Below are positions 18,591 through 28,560 of a stretch of 64,000 nt of DNA, one piece after another (the stretch's first letter is position 1; every line of letters begins with the position of its first letter). A program made the translations under genes and the position numbers. The notes under the pieces were generated by a model, which made no database searches, was not told where the DNA came from, and saw only the letters and a list, made by a program, of their open reading frames with translations. This DNA is from Fimbriiglobus ruber (lineage in GTDB: Bacteria > Planctomycetota > Planctomycetia > Gemmatales > Gemmataceae), in the NCBI RefSeq assembly GCF_002197845.1, contig NZ_NIDE01000003.1, forward strand, positions 310,001 through 374,000. Direction: 5' to 3'.

Positions 18591-21500
18591 TCAGTTGGTG
18601 CCCCCCGGGATCAAGCCGAACGTGGGCATCGGCATGTCCTTGGCCGGACCGGTGAAGACCGGCTTGGCCGCCATCACGACATTCTTCCGGTCGGCCGACA
18701 CCCGGGCCTCGACGCGGAGGCCGGGCATGCCGGGGGCGCTGCCCAGAGCCCGATTCTCCCGCACTTCGCTCACGAGCGGGACGGCCGTCTGACGGGCGAC
18801 CGGGAGGCCGCCCACGTCTTCCGCCCCGGCCCCGGCCCCGGCGAGCATCGTCTTCGGCTTGCCGACGGCGACAGGTTCGAGGGTCGTGTCGATCCGGGCC
18901 GGCTTGTACTCCTCGGCCGGGATCGTGGCCAGTTCGGTCCGCCCCCCGGTGTCCAACTGGATCACGATCGGCTTCGGCGCCGCCAGGTCGACGCTGAAGA
19001 TCTCGACCGTCTCGCGGTCGGTCCCCTGGTGCCGGGTCACCTTGACGGTGGCCCGGTTCCCGAGCGGCCGGCCGAGGGCCTTCACCACGCTCACCGTGTA
19101 CGCCCCGGGGAACGCCTGGGCGGCCGTGTACAACTCGGACCGGTTGTCGTCGGTCTGCTCGAGGATGTCGGACTTGAGGACGCCGCCGCTGGTCGTCCGC
19201 CTGTGGGTCGCCGAGCAGACGGCCCCGGTCGGCTCGGCCACGATCAGGTCGAGGTCGGCCTGCCCCTGGAACAGGAGTTCGACGACCAAGTCCCGGACCT
19301 TCTCGCCGGTGACGACCCGGGTCAGGTCGTCGGCCTCGTCCTTGCGGCCGGCCGCGGCGAACGTCTTGGCGATGGCGGTGACCCGCTTCTTGGCCTGGGC
19401 GTGGTAGTCGACGGTGTCGTCGGCCCAGTCCCGTTGGAGCAGGTTGGCGGTCGCCCAGTGGACGACGTCGGCCCGGACGTCGGACGCCTTCTCGGTGTAC
19501 GCCAGGGCGTTGGCGTAGACGGCCGGGTTGTTCGGCTCGAGGGCGGCCGCCCGCTGGCAGTAGGCGACGGCCTGGGCTTGGTGCCCGAGGTCGCTCTCGG
19601 CCCGGGCCGCCTTGAGGAACGTGGTCGGGTCCTCGGGGTCGAGGTCGACGGCCGACAGGGCGGCCCGCTCGACCTCGGCCGGGGCGGCCTGGCCGGCCCG
19701 CAGGGCGATGGCCAGGGCGTCGTGGACCCACCAGTCGTTGACCCGGCTCTTCCGCAGGGTCGCCTTGATCGCCTCGGTCGCGTGGGCGTACTCCTTGGCC
19801 TCGAACAGGGCGTCGACGGCGGCCACGATGTACTGGGGGTCGGTGAGGGGCCCGCCGATGGCCTCGTTCCACACCTTCTGGGGGTCGGTCCCGGTCTTCT
19901 TGAGCAGGGCCGCGACGTTCTCCTTGGCCGCGTTCATCTTGCCGGCGAACTGGCCCTGCCGCTCGAGCCCGGGCCCGCCGGCCCCCATCTGCTCGTTCCG
20001 CCGGAGCTTGAACGACGGGGTCGTGTGGTACCGGGAACTGCCGCGGATGATGAGGGCCCGGGACGGCGGGTAGAACCCGAGGGAGTTCAATTGCTTCTGG
20101 GTGATCTCGCCGCCCTGCTCGTCCTCGACCTGGGTTTGGCTGAAGATCTGCTGCTGGACGCCGCCGATCTGTCGGAGGTCCCACTCGCCGCGGGCGACGA
20201 CGGACGTCACCAGGGTGATGAGGAACCGGCTCTGGTCGTTCCCCTGGATGCCGAACTGGCCGGTCAGGCCGCCGCCCTGGAACCCGCCCTGGCCGGCGAA
20301 CCCGCCGCCCCCTTGGGCCTGGAACCCGCCCTGGAACTGGCCGCCCTGGAACCCGCCCTGCTGTTGGCCGCCGAACCCGCCCTGTTGGCCGCCGAACCCG
20401 CCGCCGCCGATCCCGCCGCCACCGAATCCACCGCCGCCGAATCCACCGCCACCGAATCCACCCTGGATTTGGCCGCCGAATCCGCCGCCGCCGACGCCGC
20501 CGATGCCGGCCCCCGCGAACGTGTTGAACGAGGATCCGAAGATGGTGGCCTGCTGTCCGATGAACTGGAGGTTCTGGCGGAGCGTCTGGGGGTTAACCGA
20601 CTGCGGGATGCCGATGACCAACTCGGCCACGTCGAACACCCGGGTCACCTTGTCGTCGTACCGGAGCGAGTACGTCGTCGAGTTCGGCCCGATCTCGATG
20701 AACTCGGGCCGCGCGATCCAACTCATGTTCTGGTCGCGGAGGAGGGTGTCGAGGAACGCCCCGAGGGGCAACCCAGACAGGTTGCTGGTCGTCTTGATCT
20801 TCTCGTCCCCCGGCTTGAAGTCGGCCGGGAACAGGTCGTTGCGGAAGATGAACTGGAGGCCGTAGTCCTGGAACTGGCCCTCCAGTTCCTTCAGCACGTC
20901 GTATAGCGTTCGGTTCGCGATGTCCTTGAGGTTGACCCGCCGGTCGACCTCGCCTTCGAGGAGGGACTTCATCCGCCGGAACGCCGGGGCGACGTTGTAC
21001 CCGAGCGAACTGGTGCTGTACCTCTCGGCCCGGCTGCCGGTCAGTTCCCGCCAGACGCCGGCCGGCGGGAAGTGGACGGGGGGCTCGTCCGGGTACGGGA
21101 TGAACGACTTCTCGACCTGCATCATGGTGAGCAGGAACCGGTCCTCGCGGAGGCGGCGGAGTTCGGTCAACTCGCGGAGGTTGGTGGCCGACTGCCCGAT
21201 CCGGTAGCTGGCGTGAATTTCCGCGGGAATCGGGAGGCCGCGGGAGACCCGCTCCTGCCGCATCAGTTCGGCCTCCTGCTGGGCCAACTCGTACCGGGCC
21301 TGGATCATCAGTTGCTTGAACGCCCCGATCCGCTGCTCGGTCTGCTTGTCGAGCGTCTCCTGCTGGTCGAACTCGTTGATGCGGAGGCGGGCGGCCGCCA
21401 CACGCTCCCGCTGGGACGCGAGTTGCCGCTTGATCTCGGCCCCCTTGAGTTGGACCTCCCGCATGGCCGTCTCGAGGTCCTGGGCCAACCGCTGGCGAAC

Positions 21501-23150
21501 GGCCTCGGAGAGTTGGTCATTCTGGCGGACGCTGTCCCGCTGGCGCTTGAGGTCTTCGTAGGCCGAGTCGGGGTCGGTCGCGAGGAGCCGGCGGGTGCGC
21601 CGGAGGGTGTCGTCGACGAGGAGCCGGTATTCGCCCTCGAGGACCGACTGGGCGGCCTTGGCCTGGGCGATCAGATCCCGCTCGGCCGGCACCGGGGCTC
21701 CCGGAGGCGCGGCTCCGGCCGCGGGGGCTTGGGGAGCCGGGGGCGGTTGTTTCGCGCCGGGGGCCGGGGCGTCCTTCTTCTCGTCATCTTGGAGCCGTTC
21801 GAGCTTTTGACCCTTGGTGAGCCCGATCTTGACCTTGTCGGCACCGAGTTCGCCGGCCCGGATGCGGGTGACGATCCGCATGCCGGCCTTGGCCTCGGTC
21901 GACTGGGGGTCGATCTTGGCGGCGGCCTGGAAGTACTTCTCGGCGTGGTCCAGGCGGTCGGCCCCGATGGCCCAGACGGCGTGGATGTTGAACTCGTCGC
22001 GGAACATACGGAACTGCTCGCTGGCCATGACCAGGGTGCGGTCGGCGGCCAGGAGTGCGGGGGCGTCCTTGACGGGGGCGGCCCGCCACTGGTCGAGGAT
22101 GGCGCTCAGGAAGTAGTGATCCGCGTCGGCGGTCGGGAGTCGCTCGGACAGGTCGACGGTGACGCGAACCCCGGCGACGCGGCCCTCGATGCGGGCGGAC
22201 ACGGTCTGCGGCAGGCCCTTGAGTTTGCCGACGACCAGGGTCGCGCGGTCGGCCCGGAGCGGGGGCAGCCGGGTCGGGTAGATCTCGGCCCCCTCGGGGC
22301 CGAACGTGGCCTTGTCCGGGCGGAGGACCGGGGCGTCGAACGCGGCCGTCAATTGGGCCACGAACACGGACTGCGGATCACTCGTCTGGCGGACCACGGT
22401 CCCGCCGGTCAGCGTGGCCAGGCCGTGAAGATTTTGGGCTTCAATTTTCATTCCGAGGGGGACGGCGAAGAAGGCGATGTCCCGGTCGGCCAGCCGGTTC
22501 CCGAGTTCGACCCGGGTCGTCTCCGTGAGAGCCTTCGCGCTGGCCGCGCTCTCGCCGTCGCCCAGGTAGAGCAGGATCTGTTGGCGGGCGCCGCCCGGGA
22601 ACTGGGCGGCCGCCTTCTCGAGACCGGCTTTCAGGTCCACGGCCCCGGAACCGTATTCGGACTCCGCGAGCTTGGTCTGGGCCGCCTTGATTGGTTCGCT
22701 GGTCGGCGGGTGGAACCCGCCGGACAGGGAGCGGGTGGCCGAGACGTCGTTGATGTTAATCGTCCAGACGTCGATCCGGTCGTCCTGGCCGGCACCTGTG
22801 GCCAGGGCGGCGAGGATCGACCGGGCGTCGTTCATGGCGGCCCCGGCCTGGCTGGCGGACGTGTCCACCATGACCAGGATGTCGCGGGGGCGGGGGGCCT
22901 CCAGCGTGGGCTTGACCTGCCACGCGAAGATGGTGTCCCCGGACGCCGACTTGTACGTCAGGGTCGGTTGGTTGGTGAACTTGGTGATGACGGTTTCCGC
23001 CGGGGCCGCCTTGCCGGCGGCCCCGCGGGCGGGTGTGGCGGCGGTCCGGGCGGCCCGGAGGTTACTGAACACGGCGGACCCGACTACGGCCGTCACGGCG
23101 GCGAGGCCGAGGGCGGTAGTCAGTAGCCGGAGCCGTTTGACGAGAGTCAT
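18591..23150 (-). CDS. large vWA / coiled-coil / Gly-rich / TPR envelope protein, copy B
   Basis: Encodes 1519 aa with the same architecture as copy A: N-terminal membrane or signal segment, vWA domain with intact D-x-S-x-S, coiled coil, Gly-rich stretch, TPR-like helices and C-terminal beta region. From the coiled coil to the C-terminus only scattered residues differ. The Pro/Ala linker before the coiled coil and the Gly-rich block differ in sequence and repeat number but compensate to the same total length. An AGGAG lies 10 bases before the ATG. It is the upstream member of the pair and has its own terminator, so the copies may be transcribed separately. Confidence 0.85.
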   Translation of the reverse strand: MTLVKRLRLLTTALGLAAVTAVVGSAVFSNLRAARTAATPARGAAGKAAPAETVITKFTNQPTLTYKSASGDTIFAWQVKPTLEAPRPRDILVMVDTSASQAGAAMNDARSILAALATGAGQDDRIDVWTININDVSATRSLSGGFHPPTSEPIKAAQTKLAESEYGSGAVDLKAGLEKAAAQFPGGARQQILLYLGDGESAASAKALTETTRVELGNRLADRDIAFFAVPLGMKIEAQNLHGLATLTGGTVVRQTSDPQSVFVAQLTAAFDAPVLRPDKATFGPEGAEIYPTRLPPLRADRATLVVGKLKGLPQTVSARIEGRVAGVRVTVDLSERLPTADADHYFLSAILDQWRAAPVKDAPALLAADRTLVMASEQFRMFRDEFNIHAVWAIGADRLDHAEKYFQAAAKIDPQSTEAKAGMRIVTRIRAGELGADKVKIGLTKGQKLERLQDDEKKDAPAPGAKQPPPAPQAPAAGAAPPGAPVPAERDLIAQAKAAQSVLEGEYRLLVDDTLRRTRRLLATDPDSAYEDLKRQRDSVRQNDQLSEAVRQRLAQDLETAMREVQLKGAEIKRQLASQRERVAAARLRINEFDQQETLDKQTEQRIGAFKQLMIQARYELAQQEAELMRQERVSRGLPIPAEIHASYRIGQSATNLRELTELRRLREDRFLLTMMQVEKSFIPYPDEPPVHFPPAGVWRELTGSRAERYSTSSLGYNVAPAFRRMKSLLEGEVDRRVNLKDIANRTLYDVLKELEGQFQDYGLQFIFRNDLFPADFKPGDEKIKTTSNLSGLPLGAFLDTLLRDQNMSWIARPEFIEIGPNSTTYSLRYDDKVTRVFDVAELVIGIPQSVNPQTLRQNLQFIGQQATIFGSSFNTFAGAGIGGVGGGGFGGQIQGGFGGGGFGGGGFGGGGIGGGGFGGQQGGFGGQQQGGFQGGQFQGGFQAQGGGGFAGQGGFQGGGLTGQFGIQGNDQSRFLITLVTSVVARGEWDLRQIGGVQQQIFSQTQVEDEQGGEITQKQLNSLGFYPPSRALIIRGSSRYHTTPSFKLRRNEQMGAGGPGLERQGQFAGKMNAAKENVAALLKKTGTDPQKVWNEAIGGPLTDPQYIVAAVDALFEAKEYAHATEAIKATLRKSRVNDWWVHDALAIALRAGQAAPAEVERAALSAVDLDPEDPTTFLKAARAESDLGHQAQAVAYCQRAAALEPNNPAVYANALAYTEKASDVRADVVHWATANLLQRDWADDTVDYHAQAKKRVTAIAKTFAAAGRKDEADDLTRVVTGEKVRDLVVELLFQGQADLDLIVAEPTGAVCSATHRRTTSGGVLKSDILEQTDDNRSELYTAAQAFPGAYTVSVVKALGRPLGNRATVKVTRHQGTDRETVEIFSVDLAAPKPIVIQLDTGGRTELATIPAEEYKPARIDTTLEPVAVGKPKTMLAGAGAGAEDVGGLPVARQTAVPLVSEVRENRALGSAPGMPGLRVEARVSADRKNVVMAAKPVFTGPAKDMPMPTFGLIPGGTN

Positions 23151-23751
23151 TGCCCGGACGCTCCTCTTGAGATCGGGTCCGGGGCGAAAGGGCGGAGCCC
23201 CGGACGGAAAGACGGTGAATACGAGTGCGTAAGAGAAATTCTACCTGTCGGTTCCCCACCGCCGCCAAAACAATTTACCGCGAAACCGGTTCGGGCGCCG
23301 AGGGCAGGGTGGGTACGGTCGAAAAAGTCGGACCGACCCGACCGCCCCAACTCGACCGAACCGGCGCAACTCTACCCGGGCTAACGGCGGGCGGTGAAAG
23401 TTGTTTGCGGGAAACCTCTCCGCCGGCGTCCGGCCGAGCCCTCACGACCCGCCCCGCGAGCGAAACCGGCACGCCCGGTGCATTGCGCCAGCCGGTCGGT
23501 CTACTAATCAATGGGGGGCAAGGCTCGGGGGCGCCGAACAGCTCACGCCCGGTTCGCGCCGGGCCATAACATGGTCGTATACCCAGCACGTGCCCGGGAT
23601 TTTGATTTGACTTGCCTACCCCACAACCTACTTTCATTCTGTCCAGACGCGAATCGTTCTGCCCGGGTTTGGCGTCACTCTGCATCCGTTTTTCACACGG
23701 AGGAGTGACGACCGCCCGGGCGAAAAGCATTCGCAGGAGAGGTCCGCAGAT
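23151..23751. other. divergent intergenic region
   Basis: About 600 bp between vWA copy B (minus) and the coiled-coil gene (plus). It must carry promoters for both. No RNA gene, repeat or convincing ORF was seen. Confidence 0.5.
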
Positions 23752-24840
23752 ATGGCGAACCCCAACCTGCCACCCGACCCGCCACCATCGATATCGGCGG
23801 CGGAGTTGCGCCGCCGGTTACTCGCATCCACGCCGCCGCCGATCGCGGCGTCGGTGGCGGCGTCACCGCTCGATTTGGAGTCCTATACCCCCGCCGGTGG
23901 GTCTCAGGCGACCCGCGGCTTGGGCGACATGATGAGCCGGCTCCGGCTCCCCTCGAGTCAACAACCGGGCTCGCCGCCCGCGGACGAGCCGCCCGCCGGG
24001 TCGTCCCTCGGCACCCCGTTTCTGCCGCAGGCGTCGATCGGTAAGCGCCCGCCCGCGAGCAACGTCCGGCTCCAGGGCATGGAGCCGGCGAACTCGATAA
24101 CACCGAGTACGGGCTCCGGCCCGGTCCGCGTGCCCCCCGCTCGCTCGCCGGGCGAAGGTTCCGGCGTTCGGTCGGCCCCGCCGAGTCGTTCTCATTCCGA
24201 AGACGACCCGGCGGGCGAAGTCCGCCGCTTGAAGTCCGAGAACAAAGAACTGCGGAAGCTTCTCCAGGAGATGAAACACCTCCTTCAGGAAGCGAGCGAC
24301 ACCGAGCAGCAGTACGCCACACGCGAACAAGAACTCCAAACTTCAATGGCGGAGCGGCAGCGGCAGATCGACGAGCTTTCGGCCCAGCTCCAGTCGATCG
24401 AAGACCAGATCGCCAGCGGCGCGCTGGCCCCGCAACAAGCTCAAGTCGTTCCGAAGACGCGGACCGAACTCGAAGACTGGGCCGACGAACTCGAGAAAGA
24501 CAGCTCGAAACTCGCCCAGGAACGTCGGCGGCTGGACGACGAGCGAAAGCAACTGCGGGAAGACGAAGAGTCGCTCGAAAAGCAGATGCGGGACATGGAA
24601 GTGGCGATGGCCCGCGAGCGGGCCATCATGGCCCGCCAGGAAACCGAACTCAAGCGCCTCAGTGCGGAAATCCAACACGAACTGGAAATCATGCAGCGGG
24701 GCGACGCGACGTTGCGGGACCAGATGCAGAAATTCCAGCGCCGCGCCCAGGACGTCCTGCAAAGCCGGCCGGGCAACATGGGCGGACCGGGGGCTTCGAA
24801 CCCCGGCATCGGCGGCGGCGGTCCGCCACGACGGCCGTAA
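23752..24840 (+). CDS. coiled-coil protein, 362 aa
   Basis: The N-terminal ~150 residues are Pro/Ser/Gly rich and likely disordered. Residues ~155-335 are a long Glu/Arg/Gln/Leu coiled coil (for example ELRKLLQEMKHLLQEA), and the last 25 residues are Gly/Pro rich. There is no signal peptide or catalytic motif. GGAGAGG lies about 10 bases before the ATG at 23752. It could be a cytoskeletal or scaffold protein; the function is not recognised. Confidence 0.7.
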   Translation: MANPNLPPDPPPSISAAELRRRLLASTPPPIAASVAASPLDLESYTPAGGSQATRGLGDMMSRLRLPSSQQPGSPPADEPPAGSSLGTPFLPQASIGKRPPASNVRLQGMEPANSITPSTGSGPVRVPPARSPGEGSGVRSAPPSRSHSEDDPAGEVRRLKSENKELRKLLQEMKHLLQEASDTEQQYATREQELQTSMAERQRQIDELSAQLQSIEDQIASGALAPQQAQVVPKTRTELEDWADELEKDSSKLAQERRRLDDERKQLREDEESLEKQMRDMEVAMARERAIMARQETELKRLSAEIQHELEIMQRGDATLRDQMQKFQRRAQDVLQSRPGNMGGPGASNPGIGGGGPPRRP

Positions 24841-24865
24841 GGTTACAGCGTAAGTACACTCGCCG

Positions 24866-24898
24866 CACGTGCCCGGGGACAATCTCCCCGGGCACGTG
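24866..24898. terminator. bidirectional hairpin terminator
   Basis: A perfect 14-bp stem (24866-24879 with 24885-24898, CACGTGCCCGGGGA) and 5-base loop. It sits between the convergent coiled-coil and OPT transporter genes and could end both transcripts. Confidence 0.75.
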
Positions 24899-24902
24899 TC
24901 GT

Positions 24903-27317
24903 TTACGCCACACCGTTCTTCTTGCCGAACCGCTCCGATCCCACGAGCACGAGTACCACGATCAGCACGCCGAAGGCGAGCGTGACCGGCAGGTTGCTGT
25001 CGGGCCACGGTCCGCCGAGCGCCCGCGTCACCGCCTCGCTCCCCTTGAGTTGCTCGCCGAAGTCGAGGGCGTCTTTCACCTCCTTCGGTGCGAACTCCAG
25101 GAACGCGGCCAGGAGTGCGGCGATCGACCCGCCGGCGATGTACCCGGAACTGAGTAGAACCCCGGGGCTGGAATCGCCCCCGTCGGGCGAGCGGCGGATC
25201 TTGTCGACCAGCCACCGGAGCGCGCCGCCGAGGAAGATCGGAGTCGAAGACGAGATCGGCAGGTACACCCCGACCGCGAACGGCAGCGACGGCACGCCCG
25301 ATAATTCGAGCGTTAACGCGATCAGGACGCCGATCAGGACGAGCCCCCACGGGAGTTTCCGGTCGAGGATGCCGTTGATGATCAGCGCCATGAGTTGCGT
25401 CTTGGGCGCCTCGAACTTCTTGACGGTCCGCCGCTCGCCGTCCGGCTTGTCGGCCTCGGAATCCTGGTACGCGAGCTTTCCGTTCACCGCCGGGTCACAG
25501 AGGTAGGTGATGGTCCCGTCGGCGGCCACGAGGTACCGCCCCGGCGGCACGTCCGCCTGATGTCCGGGCGTGGCCACGAACAATGCCGCGTCCGGTGTCT
25601 CCTCCTTGCCGATGTTGAGCACGTGGTACGTGGTCGCGTCGTCCGCGTACTCGCCGCTGCGGACGTGGTCCGTCGCGGTTAGCTGCGACACATCAACGCG
25701 GACGCTCGGAAGGTTCTTCTTGCTGTAAACCGTCCCCGCCTGATTAAGCAGGATGAGTACCAGTCCGACGACCAGAGCCGAGGTGAGCGAACCGACCAGG
25801 ATCGCGTACTGTTGCGCCCGCGGCGTCGCCCCGACCAGGTACCCGGTCTTGAGCGCCTGCGAGGTCGTACCCCCGTTGCTGGACGCAATACAAACGACCC
25901 CGGCGATGGTCAGGGCGAGCAACTTCACCTCCTTGCTAATCGCAATCACGCCGAATTCTCCCAGCGCGAGCAGGATCAAGCAGGTGAGAAGCAGGGTGGC
26001 GACCGTCATACCCGAGATCGGGTTGGACGACGATCCGATCTCGCCCGTGAGGCGCGACGAGACGGTGACGAAGAGGAAGCCGAAGAGCAGAATCATCACC
26101 GCCCCGGCGATCCCGGCCGGGTTCAACCCGAGCCCGAACTGGGGGGCCGCCGCCAGCGCGACCACCAGGCCGAGGCTGCCGAACACCACCACCTTCATCG
26201 ACAGATCCCGCTCGGTCCGCGGGACCACGGAGGCCGCCCCGTTGTCCGCGGCTCCCCGCGACGCGCGTAAATCGCGGAAGCCGGCAATGACCGACCCGAA
26301 GATGACCGGCAGTGCCTGGATCATGCTGATAATCCCGCCCGCCGCCACGGCGCCCGCCCCGATGTACAGGACGTATTCCTGGCGGATCGCCGAAACGCTC
26401 ATGTTCTTGATGAGGCCTTTGTCCGCCGTCTGCTGGGAGGCGGCCGCCGCGCCGCCGGCCAGGGCCCCGAGGGGGTTCACGTCCGCCACCTGCATTTTGG
26501 CCGGCGCGAGTGCGTGGTCCAGGGAATCGCCGAAGTAAACGATCGTCGGCACCAGCACGAGGTACGCGAGCACCCCGCCGGCAGCCATGATGCAGGCGAT
26601 CCGCGGCCCGATGATGTACCCGACCCCGAGCAAAGGGGCGGACATCTCGCACCCGAGCACCCCGCCCTTGAGCCCGACGGTCGCACCCGCCGGGGTGGTG
26701 GTAAACAGATTCTTCTCCGCCACTTCCCTAAACAGCTTGAAAGCCTGCATCAGGAACTGGAAAACGAACCCGAACCCGAACCCGACGAACAACATCTGAG
26801 CCGTCGACCCGCCCTTCTCGCCGGCAATGAGTACCTCCGCGCAGGCCGTCCCTTCGGGGTACTTCAGTTCCCCGTGCTTCTTGACCACGAACGCCCGGCG
26901 GAGGGGAATCATCATCAGGATGCCGAGCAACCCGCCGAGGACCCCGACGGTCATGACCCGGACGACGTGGATGTCGAACCCGAGGACCAGCAGCGCCGGC
27001 ATCACCAGGCCGACCCCGAACGCGATCGATTCGCCCGCGCTGCCGGTGGTCTGGACGATGTTGTTTTCGAGGATGGTCGCCCGCCGCAATCCGAGAACCC
27101 GCGAGAAGAGGCGGAACAGGGTGATCGCGAGCACGGCGACCGGGATCGACGCCGAGATCGTCAGCCCGACTTTCAAGACCAAGTAAATGGACGAGGCCCC
27201 GAACACGATTCCGAGGAGGGCTCCGATCACGACCGGAGCGAGTGTGAATTCGGGCGGCGACTCGTCGTCGGGGACGAACGGCCGGAACGCCACGGGTTGA
27301 TCGGGCGGGGCAGACAT
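24903..27317 (-). CDS. OPT-family oligopeptide/metal-chelate transporter
   Basis: Encodes 804 aa from the ATG at 27317, which directly precedes conserved sequence; the frame is open to 27392. Oligopeptide transporters (OPT/YSL) import peptides or metal chelates by proton coupling. About 14-16 hydrophobic segments are visible. The early SIYLVLKVGLTISASIPVAV segment and KYPEGTACAE loop are typical of prokaryotic OPT proteins. A soluble insertion of about 110 residues (~560-670) sits between two late membrane segments. The substrate cannot be read from sequence. Confidence 0.9.
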   Translation of the reverse strand: MSAPPDQPVAFRPFVPDDESPPEFTLAPVVIGALLGIVFGASSIYLVLKVGLTISASIPVAVLAITLFRLFSRVLGLRRATILENNIVQTTGSAGESIAFGVGLVMPALLVLGFDIHVVRVMTVGVLGGLLGILMMIPLRRAFVVKKHGELKYPEGTACAEVLIAGEKGGSTAQMLFVGFGFGFVFQFLMQAFKLFREVAEKNLFTTTPAGATVGLKGGVLGCEMSAPLLGVGYIIGPRIACIMAAGGVLAYLVLVPTIVYFGDSLDHALAPAKMQVADVNPLGALAGGAAAASQQTADKGLIKNMSVSAIRQEYVLYIGAGAVAAGGIISMIQALPVIFGSVIAGFRDLRASRGAADNGAASVVPRTERDLSMKVVVFGSLGLVVALAAAPQFGLGLNPAGIAGAVMILLFGFLFVTVSSRLTGEIGSSSNPISGMTVATLLLTCLILLALGEFGVIAISKEVKLLALTIAGVVCIASSNGGTTSQALKTGYLVGATPRAQQYAILVGSLTSALVVGLVLILLNQAGTVYSKKNLPSVRVDVSQLTATDHVRSGEYADDATTYHVLNIGKEETPDAALFVATPGHQADVPPGRYLVAADGTITYLCDPAVNGKLAYQDSEADKPDGERRTVKKFEAPKTQLMALIINGILDRKLPWGLVLIGVLIALTLELSGVPSLPFAVGVYLPISSSTPIFLGGALRWLVDKIRRSPDGGDSSPGVLLSSGYIAGGSIAALLAAFLEFAPKEVKDALDFGEQLKGSEAVTRALGGPWPDSNLPVTLAFGVLIVVLVLVGSERFGKKNGVA

Positions 27318-27955
27318 CAGTGCGTCTCGGGTGCCAGGGGTTGTGCTACGAGGAGATAGGTTCGCCGCCCGCGTGGGGTGTGGCAAGTGCAAAAGCGGGC
27401 AGCCGATTGCGCGGGCAGAAGTCGACGTGTTTAACCTGGTTACCGAGAATGTCTGGAAGACCTCGCCGGTTGTCGCAACCTCACGTCCCTCGATCTAGCG
27501 GACACGCAGATTACAGACGACGGATTGAAGCGCCTGGCCTCCCGGACAAACCTTAACAGGTTGAGTTTAACGTTGAGCGAGGTGACCGACGCGGGCGTAC
27601 AGGAACTGGCCGCCCTTAAACGGCTTACGGTCCTGAAGTTATCCCACCAAGGCCACCAAAGCTGGTATCGATAAGCTCCAGAACGCACTCCCGTCGCGTC
27701 TGATTTTGTTACTGCCATGAACGACGCGCCAGACCACTTCGCGGTTGTAGTGATCAAAGGCAACGGAAATATCCTGGCCCCGAAGACGAACTGATCGTCG
27801 CGGCTCGTGGGTGACGTCCGGAAACCTAAGCCCTTCCCTCTTAGGATCTATAACGGTCGTGTCATACCACTGGTAAAGAACGCCCCGTACCGAGGGGCAT
27901 TGTCGACGTGAAGGTTGGTGGTCGAGACAACAAGCGAACAAGTGGTCCTTCCGCA
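27318..27955. other. degenerate region holding an LRR gene remnant
   Basis: The stretch contains the LRR fragment listed separately at 27435-27674. A minus-strand ORF at 27639-27959 (106 codons) has no homology I recognise, overlaps the remnant's end and is not called. Confidence 0.45.
27435..27674 (+). pseudogene. leucine-rich-repeat protein fragment
   Basis: An open frame of 79 codons without a start codon, bounded by stops. It reads as three planctomycete-type LRR units: LTSLDLADTQITDDGLKRL, a diverged LNRLSLTLSEVTDAGVQEL, and the start of a third (LKRLTVLKLS), then goes off frame. The family is usually much longer and secreted. It is interpreted as a leftover of a deleted LRR gene. Confidence 0.6.
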
Positions 27956-28492
27956 TCACGGCTTCTCAAACAACTTCGGCACTTCCTTCAACACCCCACC
28001 CACCTGCTCCGCGTTCAGTTCGCCCGGCTTGAATGTGAGGTTCGCCACCACTTTCTGTTTCACGAACAGGATCACGGTCACGTCCGCGGCGGGATTCAAC
28101 TTGTAAGCGGGCGGCCCGTCCGCGTCTTCAAGCGCGCCGACCGGGACGGCTTTCAACCCCTGCCGCTGAGCCCACTTGGCCAGTACGTCCAGGTCGGCCG
28201 TCTCGGTCAGGTGCGTCATCCACACCTTGAGGCCGGCATCCTTCCGCTTGGCGACTTCGGTGTCGAGCCCGGCAAGCAATTTCCCGAGTGGATCGCTCAG
28301 CGACCGGGCGAAGACGACGACCGTCGGCTTGTCCGCCTGTTCGCAGACGTAACAGGTCTGCTGCCCGCGCTGGGGGCCGGTCGCCACGAGGAAGCTGTAC
28401 GGCCCCGGACGTTGCCCCACCGGAAGGCCGGGCGTGAGAGGAGCGGCCGGGAACGACAATGCCAGGGCCAGAGTGAGGGTCGGAAGGCTCAT
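27956..28492 (-). CDS. secreted thioredoxin-like protein
   Basis: Encodes 178 aa. A hydrophobic signal sequence (about 1-20) is followed by a compact alpha/beta domain with C47-Y-V-C50 after a short strand, and a terminal strand/helix like the thioredoxin fold (VTVILFVKQKVV near 137-148). The CxxC could be redox active in the periplasm. No partner gene is adjacent apart from the TPR gene upstream on the same strand. The assignment to the thioredoxin fold is inferred from pattern only. Confidence 0.6.
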   Translation of the reverse strand: MSLPTLTLALALSFPAAPLTPGLPVGQRPGPYSFLVATGPQRGQQTCYVCEQADKPTVVVFARSLSDPLGKLLAGLDTEVAKRKDAGLKVWMTHLTETADLDVLAKWAQRQGLKAVPVGALEDADGPPAYKLNPAADVTVILFVKQKVVANLTFKPGELNAEQVGGVLKEVPKLFEKP

Positions 28493-28560
28493 GGTGTGAA
28501 TCGGTGAATGTCGTGTAGTGGTGAAATCGCGTGTGTGGTGATTGTTCGCCGAAAGCCGGG

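Noticed and set aside
27639-27959. 106-codon minus-strand ORF downstream of the OPT gene
   Set aside because: No recognisable family, weak start and overlap with the LRR remnant.
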